64,000 bases of DNA from Hymenobacter mucosus (GTDB lineage Bacteria; Bacteroidota; Bacteroidia; Cytophagales; Hymenobacteraceae): the NCBI RefSeq assembly GCF_900188255.1, contig NZ_FZNS01000008.1:1-64000 (forward strand), read 5' to 3'. The notes beneath the pieces were generated by a model. That model did no database searches, was not told where the DNA came from, and worked only from the letters and a program-made list of their open reading frames with translations. A program made the position numbers and the translations under genes. Below, piece after piece: positions 16,486-22,902 of this stretch (the first letter of the stretch is position 1; every line of letters starts with the position of its first letter).

Positions 16486-17658
16486 GTGCCCGACCTCGAC
16501 GTTTCCATCTGGATTTTGCTTGCGCATGGCTTCACCCTATTGCTGGCGGTAGTAGCCCTGGTTGCCACTGCGCTTCCCCTGCTGCGCCAAACGGCTTGGT
16601 GGATTAGAGTCTTTGATTTTCCCCGCCTGCAAATTGTTGGGGCCCTGCTCCTGACCCTGCTGGCCGGCGTTCTGCTTTCCTGGCACCAGCCCACCGACGG
16701 TACCTATTGGGGGCCCGCCCTGCTAGCACTCTTGGTAGTAGCCATTATCTACCAGTCGTACCGCATTGTGCCCTATACCACTTTGCTGGCCAAGCAGGTA
16801 GGCGATAGTACCCGGTTTGATAGCCAGCAGCACCTAAGCCTCACGGTCATGAACGTGTTGCAGTACAACAAGCAGGGCAAAAAGGCATTGGAGGTGCTGC
16901 AAAAGGCGGATGCTGATATCATCATGGCTGTGGAAACGGACAACTGGTGGTTAGAACAGCTCAAGCCTCTCACCGAAACTCACCCCTATACTTGCCACGA
17001 GCCCCTCGACAACACATACGGCCTGCTGTTCTTCTCACGCCTACCCCTGCACGGGTGTCAGATCAAGTACTTGCTGGATGATGATGTGCCCTCGGTGCAT
17101 ACCCAGGTAGAATTGCCCGATGGCAAAACCCGCATCCGGCTCTACGGTCTGCACCCCAAGCCGCCCGCACCGGCCGAATCGAAGACCAGCACCAAGCGCG
17201 ACGCGGAGCTACTGCTGGTAGGCAAAGAAATCGACCGGAACGAGGAACCTACCATCGTGTTCGGCGATATGAACGACGTAGCCTGGTCGCATACTTCCGA
17301 GTTATTTCGCCGCATCAGCGGCCTGATGGACCCGCGCGTGGGCCGGGGCTTGCTCCCTACTTTCCACGCCGACTACCGCCTGCTGCGCTGGCCCCTTGAC
17401 CACGTGTTCGTGTCAGCTCACTTCAAGGTAGATGATATGGAGCGTCTGCCCTACGTAGGCTCCGACCATTTTCCCATCTACATCAAGCTCAGCTACGAGC
17501 CCGAGGACAAAGAAATCCAGGAGGAAAACGCCGAGCAGGCCGACGCTGACGACCACGAGGAAGCCATTGAAAAAATTCAGGAGGGGTTCGAGGAAGAGGA
17601 TGAAGAAGAGGAGGAGGAATCTCAGAACCCAACGCCCGCGAAAGAACTAACTACTTAA
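16486..17658 (+). CDS. Membrane-anchored endonuclease/exonuclease/phosphatase family protein
   Basis: A 390-residue protein starting at GTG 16486. Three hydrophobic segments (about 8-32, 46-65, 73-92) are followed by an EEP (DNase I-like) domain from about 115 to 345. Metal and catalytic motifs are visible: MNVLQYNKQ, the metal Glu of AVETDNWWL, the catalytic His of LYGLHPKPP, VFGDMNDVAWS, DHVFVSAHF and the terminal GSDHFPIYI. The domain faces the periplasm or cytoplasm depending on topology. The C-terminal 50 residues are strongly acidic (FEEEDEEEEEESQ). The substrate could be nucleic acid, a phospholipid or a phosphoester. A terminator follows. Confidence 0.85.
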   Translation: MPDLDVSIWILLAHGFTLLLAVVALVATALPLLRQTAWWIRVFDFPRLQIVGALLLTLLAGVLLSWHQPTDGTYWGPALLALLVVAIIYQSYRIVPYTTLLAKQVGDSTRFDSQQHLSLTVMNVLQYNKQGKKALEVLQKADADIIMAVETDNWWLEQLKPLTETHPYTCHEPLDNTYGLLFFSRLPLHGCQIKYLLDDDVPSVHTQVELPDGKTRIRLYGLHPKPPAPAESKTSTKRDAELLLVGKEIDRNEEPTIVFGDMNDVAWSHTSELFRRISGLMDPRVGRGLLPTFHADYRLLRWPLDHVFVSAHFKVDDMERLPYVGSDHFPIYIKLSYEPEDKEIQEENAEQADADDHEEAIEKIQEGFEEEDEEEEEESQNPTPAKELTT

Positions 17659-17686
17659 CCGTCGCCTTACCTGGTGGCGCACGAGG

Positions 17687-17723
17687 CGGAGCTTATTCAC
17701 TTGTGGGTAGGCTCCGTTTTTTT
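17687..17723 (+). terminator. Terminator after the EEP gene
   Basis: CGGAGC (17687-17692) pairs with GCTCCG (17711-17716) around an 18-base loop, followed directly by seven T residues (17717-17723). The loop is large, but the T run is strong. It separates the EEP gene from the MoxR operon. Confidence 0.6.
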
Positions 17724-17877
17724 GTGCTCATCTAGTAAGCAAAGCACTACTTGGCGGTGCTGATCCGTTGAAGAATTCTTGCGAGTGTCGGCTGGAAAAT
17801 GATGGGTTATGCGGTACTTGCAAGTAGTATAATTTCAGGGCGCCAGCCTTTTTACCAGGCATCACTCTCGGTGCCAT

Positions 17878-18525
17878 ATGCTATTCACTAGGAGATACTA
17901 TCGGATGACGCTGGCTGGGTTTGTGAAAGAGTTGCTAGAAAGCGGGCAAGTGACGGTGATGGGAGAACCCATGGCCCTTGCTGCCGAAGACCAAGACGCC
18001 GTGCTGCACCAACTCCGGCAGTTCCACGCCGAAGATGCCGTGCACCAGCCCTACCAAGCGCCCAACTTTGACCCCGATGCGGCCTTGTGGGCAGCGCGCT
18101 ACGTGTACCGGGTGGTGCAACTGGTATTGGTGCGGGAGCTGGATGACACGGCGGTGCAGGTGTGGTTGCAGGATTTTTCGGGCTCACCAACCCCCGAAGC
18201 CGTCTACTCCGTGGACCTCACTTTCCGGTACCTGCCTATCCTTCTGCACTTAGCACAAGGCCTAGCTCCGGCCGATGCCCTAGTGGCCCGCCTACAAGCC
18301 ACGGCGCAGCAGTGGCCCTTTTCTTTTGTGGGCACAGCTACGCCCGAGCCTACTCCGGCAGCCATCCTGGAGCACCCCAGTTTGCGCACCGCCTATGCCG
18401 ACCGCATTATTGCGGCCCGCGACCTGGCTCGGGCCCAGGAGCCCGCCGTAGCTGAGTTGGTGCGCGCGGCCCTCGGAAATTACGCCTCTACCTTATGGCC
18501 TGATTGGGCCACCTCACTGCTCTAG
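17878..18525 (+). CDS. Accessory protein of MoxR-vWA-propeller operon (bpX-like)
   Basis: A 215-residue soluble protein and the first gene of a five-gene unit. I see no enzyme motif. It is largely helical with conserved-looking aromatic stretches (DPDAALWAARYVYRVVQLVLVREL, FRYLPILLHLAQGL). Its position directly before a RavA-like ATPase fits the small bpX accessory domains described in MoxR-vWA-beta-propeller ternary systems; that assignment is inferred from context. The alternative ATG at 17905 (MTLAGFVKEL) has AGGAG upstream of it and may be the true start. The ATPase gene follows after 54 bases. Confidence 0.6.
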   Translation: MLFTRRYYRMTLAGFVKELLESGQVTVMGEPMALAAEDQDAVLHQLRQFHAEDAVHQPYQAPNFDPDAALWAARYVYRVVQLVLVRELDDTAVQVWLQDFSGSPTPEAVYSVDLTFRYLPILLHLAQGLAPADALVARLQATAQQWPFSFVGTATPEPTPAAILEHPSLRTAYADRIIAARDLARAQEPAVAELVRAALGNYASTLWPDWATSLL

Positions 18526-18579
18526 GGTGCCTGCTTCGTACTCTGCCTTCTTGTTTACTACCTCGTATTTTCTGTTTCT

Positions 18580-19728
18580 ATGGCTAGCATAGCGCCAGCA
18601 CACGCTCTCCTCATTGATAAGCTAAACCAGGTGGCGCGCCACCTCAAGAATACCTTCGTGGGCAAAGACGACATCATTGATTTGATGTGTATTTGCCTGG
18701 TAGGGCGCGAAAACCTGTTTCTGCTGGGGCCTCCCGGCACTGCTAAAAGCGCCCTGGTGCGGGCACTGGCGCAACGTCTGCAAGGCAAAACCTTTGAGTA
18801 CCTGCTCACGCGTTTCACCGAGCCCAACGAGCTGTTTGGTCCCTTCGATATCCGCCGTTTGCGTGAGGGCGACTTGGTAACCAATACGGAAGGCATGCTT
18901 CCTGAAGCCAACCTGGTGTTTTTGGATGAACTCTTGAACGCCAACAGCGCTATTCTCAATAGTCTGCTCATGGTGCTGAACGAGCGGGTGTTTCGGCGGG
19001 GACGGGAGACCCGGCCCTTGCCGGCCTTGCTGATGGTAGGCGCCAGCAACCACCTCCCCGAAGATGACGCCCTGCAAGCGCTATTCGACCGTTTTCTGGT
19101 ACGCGTGCACTGCGACTACGTGGCACCCACGGCGCTTGCTGAAGTACTGGAGGCTGGCTGGAACCTGGAAGCCCAGGCCGCCGCTGACGCCCCGGAAATC
19201 TCAGCCGAGGAAATTCTGCACCTGCAAGCGGCCATCCCCACCGTTGACCTCCGCGCCGTGCGCCCAGCCTACGCCGACCTGATAAGCCAGTTGCGCTTGG
19301 CTGGTTTGCCAGTATCAGATCGGCGAGCAGTGAAGTTACAGCGCCTGCTGGCCGCCAGTGCCCTGCTGTGCCAGCGCACGGAGGCCATTCCGTCGGACAT
19401 GTGGGTGCTGCGCTACATCTGGGACACCGACGAGCAACGGGAGGTACTAGCCGGTATTGTTGACGCCGTAGTGCGGGCCGATGAAGCACCCGCCCAGCAC
19501 CCCCGAGCCACCGGCACTGAGGCTCCCAATGCTGATACTATTTTCCAGGAAGTAGCCGCCCTAACGGCCCAATGGGACGAGCCAACTACCTCTCCCGCCG
19601 AGCGAACCGTCATCAAAGACCAGCTTCGCCACCTCAACGGGCGCTGCCAGTGGCTTACGAATGACGTGCAGCGCGCCTATGTGCAGGCTCCGCTGGATGC
19701 CCTATGGCAGAAAGTATTGCAGGCATGA
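18580..19728 (+). CDS. MoxR/RavA-type AAA+ ATPase
   Basis: A 382-residue AAA+ ATPase of the MoxR group, closest in motif pattern to RavA. Walker A is GPPGTAKS (50-57), followed by the RavA-like FEYLLTRFTEPNELFGPFDI. Walker B is LVFLDE (112-117), leading into LLNANSAILNSLL. Sensor 1 is GASN (154-157) and a probable arginine finger lies in LFDRFLVRV (R171). The C-terminal 100 residues are helical and resemble the RavA lid and discoidal region only loosely. Such ATPases form hexamers and use ATP to remodel or assemble partner complexes, usually with a vWA protein. The stop overlaps the next start (ATGA), indicating translational coupling. Confidence 0.9.
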   Translation: MASIAPAHALLIDKLNQVARHLKNTFVGKDDIIDLMCICLVGRENLFLLGPPGTAKSALVRALAQRLQGKTFEYLLTRFTEPNELFGPFDIRRLREGDLVTNTEGMLPEANLVFLDELLNANSAILNSLLMVLNERVFRRGRETRPLPALLMVGASNHLPEDDALQALFDRFLVRVHCDYVAPTALAEVLEAGWNLEAQAAADAPEISAEEILHLQAAIPTVDLRAVRPAYADLISQLRLAGLPVSDRRAVKLQRLLAASALLCQRTEAIPSDMWVLRYIWDTDEQREVLAGIVDAVVRADEAPAQHPRATGTEAPNADTIFQEVAALTAQWDEPTTSPAERTVIKDQLRHLNGRCQWLTNDVQRAYVQAPLDALWQKVLQA

Positions 19729-20450
19729 TAACAGAGCGCATTTTAGTTCTGCCTACCACTGCCCCCGTGGCGCTGGCAGCCGTGCGCAGTTTGCCCGGCT
19801 TGCGCGTGGCCATGCAGGCGGGGCACGTGTGGCTGCGGGGAGTGCCCGCGCCGCCTGTGCCGCTGGCAACTGCCATCCGGGCTTTGGCAGTTGCAGCTAG
19901 CTACGAGCTGGATACCGAAGGCAATTTGTTTCCCGCGGGCGGCCTGACCCCTACGGGGCGCCTACCAGAACTGGCTTGGCAGCCCATCCGGGAGTTTGTG
20001 CCGCTGGAGCTGCCCACGGCAGCATTGCCTGCCCAGCATCCTCCGCACTACCAAGTGCAGCTAGTGCCAACTGGACAATTCGAGCCAGGCGCCGCCGTGC
20101 TAACCACCCTGGCTGCCTGGAAGGCGTATGCCGAAGGGGCACCGCAAGTGCGCTTAGAGCAGCTCCGGTTTGCCGTATCGGCACGTCAGCAGGTACTGGT
20201 GCTGGGTACGCCCTTGCCTACTGTGCCAGGTCAGGAACTGTGGGTACGCCACGATATTTTACTACCCGCCGGACTAGACTTTGCCTCACCCTTGTTGGCT
20301 GAGTTGGTAGCTGCCAAACTCAATCCCGCGCGCGAGGCCCTGGTGCTGTTTGATGCTGCCGGTACGTGGCAGCGCGTGCCTTGGAGCAGCTTACAGCCCG
20401 CCACGCGCAGCGCCATTCGTCTCACTCAAGTAGGAAGCCAAGCAGGATGA
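19725..20450 (+). CDS. bpX-like accessory protein of the MoxR operon
   Basis: A 241-residue soluble protein translated from ATG 19725, which overlaps the ATPase stop codon by four bases. It begins with a beta strand and helix pair (MITERILVLPTTAPVALAAV), then has LFPAGGLTPTGRLPEL and a mixed alpha/beta C-terminal half ending near QRVPWSSLQP. No catalytic motif or membrane segment is present. Context suggests one of the specific partner domains of MoxR-vWA-propeller systems, though I cannot assign which one. Its own stop overlaps the next start by ATGA, so three consecutive cistrons are coupled and probably made in fixed ratio. Confidence 0.6.
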   Translation: MITERILVLPTTAPVALAAVRSLPGLRVAMQAGHVWLRGVPAPPVPLATAIRALAVAASYELDTEGNLFPAGGLTPTGRLPELAWQPIREFVPLELPTAALPAQHPPHYQVQLVPTGQFEPGAAVLTTLAAWKAYAEGAPQVRLEQLRFAVSARQQVLVLGTPLPTVPGQELWVRHDILLPAGLDFASPLLAELVAAKLNPAREALVLFDAAGTWQRVPWSSLQPATRSAIRLTQVGSQAG

Positions 20451-22888
20451 ATAAGCCATCAGCCCCCACCGATGCTACCAAACGAGCCGTAGCGTACTTT
20501 CATGCCTCGCAAGAATACTTCTGGCGGTGGGCCGAGCAGGAAGCCGTGGTAGAATGGAAAAATGGCGCCACCATCTGCTACCGGCAAGAGCTAGCTCAGC
20601 TTCTCACCGAGCTAGCGCCATCAGGCTTGCCTACCCTCAGCACCTTGCTGCTCCTACTAGCCGCGTGCCAAGGCAGCTGGGCAGAAGCAAATGGACAGCA
20701 GATACTTGAGGAAATAGCGTACCGCTTGTGCACGGCTGGTAAAGGTCAGGAAGAGGAAGTGGCTTATCTGCTTGAGCAAGCTGCTACTTTCCTGGATAGC
20801 GTAGCCGCCCTGCCCCGCGAGTTGCGGCAGGGAACAGCTAAACTACATCTGCTCCATACCATCTTCAGCTCCGAGTACCGACCCGTTTCTGCCGATTGGG
20901 CTCGCGACACGGTGGAGGAATGGACCAGTGGGCGCCTAGATGCGGTACTGGCCACTGCTGGCCCCGCAGCTACGTTGCAGCGCCTGGAAGTAGATATTGC
21001 CTTATTAATCCGGGCTTCCAAGCGTTTCCCCGCGGCCGCTAGCTTGGAGTTGCACATTCGCACAGGCCTGGCTGAGTTGCCAATTCCGCTGCCCGCGCCG
21101 GAAGTGGCAGAACGAGCCGTGCCCCTGCTTGACCAGTTGGCTGAAGATGCCCGCACGGTAGGGTTAGCCCGGCTTGCGCAGCGCGTTGTGGCTGCTTTGC
21201 ACATTCCCCTGCACACCCAAGGTGCCAGCGACCAGCCCATTGGCGGCGTATCCGACGTAGCCAATCGGGGCAGTTTCGACCGGCTATTGCTGAGTGAGTT
21301 GGCCCACGACGATCTTTCGCTGCTAGCCCGCTTGGTCAACAACGAGGCGTTGTACCTGCGGCGAGAGGAGCCACCCCAGCCCCAACCCCGTCCGCGCACT
21401 ATCCTGCTCGATACTACCCTGCGTTTGTGGGGCGTGCCTCGCGTGTTTGCTTTGTCGGCCGCCTTGGCGTGGGCCCAAAACGCCCGCGCCCCCCGTACCC
21501 ATACGGGTCCGCTAGAGGCGTATGCCTTGGGAGGAAGCCGTGCACAAGCCATCGACATTACTACCAAGGCTGGTATAGTAGAGGCATTGGGTATCTTGGA
21601 CCCCGCCTTGCACTGCGGTGAGGCCTTGCAAGTGTTTCTAGATCAAGAGGCAAGGGCTGCTCAGCTACCCGAGTGCCTGCTTATCACGGAAGCCCAGTTA
21701 CTGCACCAGCCAGCTTTCACGCGTATACTGGCACATACTCCGGGCGTGCGGTTTCTGCTGACGGTGGACCGCACCGGTGAGCTACAGTTTTATGAGTATG
21801 CCCGCGGCCACCGTACCCAGCTAAGTACTACCCGCTTCGACCTTGATGCGCTGTTGTTTGCCCCTCTCCCGAAGCCCCGTTGGCGCTTGGCAGACGAAGA
21901 AGTAGCGGAACTGCCTCATTTCCTGAATGCTGACCCATGCCCCTTATACCTGCCCACTACCGGTATTCGGTCTGCGAAGACAACAGTTTTCTATGACACC
22001 CATTTGGGGGCAATAGGCGTCAGCACGACGCAACGCTTGCTCTATTGGCCCCAAAAGGAACGGGGAGCCCGTGAGCTGCTACCGGTTATTGAGTTGGGAA
22101 CCTCTCACTTTGGCTTTGAGGGCGACGCGATAGTCTACCTGCTAATCTGTAACCCGTACGCGAAACGGCTGAAGCTCTACACGATTACGCCCGAGCAAAA
22201 CCTGGTTAGGAGCCGCGACTTGGCAAGCAAAGAACTAGCCTGGGGCAGTAATCCTACGCCGCCCGAAATCACCTACCACGCCGGGGTCTTTTCCATTGTC
22301 CTGCTGGAAGGCTCATCACTGGCCGTTGACTGTCGGCGCCAGCAGATTGTGCCCTTTGACCCAGGCCAGCACCTGAGCAACAAGAAGCGTCCGGTGTACC
22401 TGCTGCACCAAGTTATGAAGCGCCACATCAATAACGGCTACACGGTATTGCAGCGCGTAAATCAGATGGGCGTGAACGTAGACGGTAAGCTAACTGTGGA
22501 GGGCTACGTGCTGCAACTGACGGAACAGGACACCCAACTGGAGCTACAGCCCAGAAAGCAGGACGGTACCGCCCGGCGCCTGGCTACTTTTGAGCCTGAG
22601 CCGCTAACCCTTGTGGAGAACCCGAACGTGGTGTTCCGGCGCCTTACCTGGGCCGACGGAAGCGTGGCAGTCATTGACCCCCGCGGCCTCCTGCACCTGC
22701 GTAGCTCCGACGCCAACCTGCCAGAATTGACTGTTGTGCTGGTGATTGGCAAGCCGACGGCTGCCTGGGCCTCCAATGGAGTAGTAGCGGGCTCCACCTA
22801 TTTTACGGGCTCCGGCCACCAGCCCAGTATTCCGGCGGTAGAGTTCTATGATATCTATCTTCAACGCTTTATCGACCGGCTAGCCTAA
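20447..22888 (+). CDS. vWA-like plus beta-propeller-like adaptor protein
   Basis: An 813-residue protein beginning at ATG 20447. Residues 1-305 are helical. Residues 317-440 have the strand/helix order of a von Willebrand A domain: TILLDTTLRLWG with D322-T323-T324 in place of the MIDAS DxSxS, a GGSRAQAIDITT segment, and LLITEAQ with E415 where a MIDAS Asp is common. The metal site looks degenerate. Residues about 510-800 consist of repeated short strands (GAIGVSTTQRLLYWP, DAIVYLLICNPYAKRLKLY, FSIVLLEGSSLAVDC) consistent with a propeller. It would be the vWA partner of the adjacent ATPase. The stop is 14 bases before the last operon gene. The propeller assignment is by pattern, not alignment. 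Confidence 0.65.
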   Translation: MNKPSAPTDATKRAVAYFHASQEYFWRWAEQEAVVEWKNGATICYRQELAQLLTELAPSGLPTLSTLLLLLAACQGSWAEANGQQILEEIAYRLCTAGKGQEEEVAYLLEQAATFLDSVAALPRELRQGTAKLHLLHTIFSSEYRPVSADWARDTVEEWTSGRLDAVLATAGPAATLQRLEVDIALLIRASKRFPAAASLELHIRTGLAELPIPLPAPEVAERAVPLLDQLAEDARTVGLARLAQRVVAALHIPLHTQGASDQPIGGVSDVANRGSFDRLLLSELAHDDLSLLARLVNNEALYLRREEPPQPQPRPRTILLDTTLRLWGVPRVFALSAALAWAQNARAPRTHTGPLEAYALGGSRAQAIDITTKAGIVEALGILDPALHCGEALQVFLDQEARAAQLPECLLITEAQLLHQPAFTRILAHTPGVRFLLTVDRTGELQFYEYARGHRTQLSTTRFDLDALLFAPLPKPRWRLADEEVAELPHFLNADPCPLYLPTTGIRSAKTTVFYDTHLGAIGVSTTQRLLYWPQKERGARELLPVIELGTSHFGFEGDAIVYLLICNPYAKRLKLYTITPEQNLVRSRDLASKELAWGSNPTPPEITYHAGVFSIVLLEGSSLAVDCRRQQIVPFDPGQHLSNKKRPVYLLHQVMKRHINNGYTVLQRVNQMGVNVDGKLTVEGYVLQLTEQDTQLELQPRKQDGTARRLATFEPEPLTLVENPNVVFRRLTWADGSVAVIDPRGLLHLRSSDANLPELTVVLVIGKPTAAWASNGVVAGSTYFTGSGHQPSIPAVEFYDIYLQRFIDRLA

Positions 22889-22902
22889 ATTCGTTTATCG
22901 TT

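Noticed and set aside
20764..21567. A 267-codon minus-strand frame opposite the vWA-propeller gene
   Set aside because: Composition is Arg/Ser/Ala-rich without hydrophobic core patterning, and the plus-strand gene is translationally coupled on both sides.
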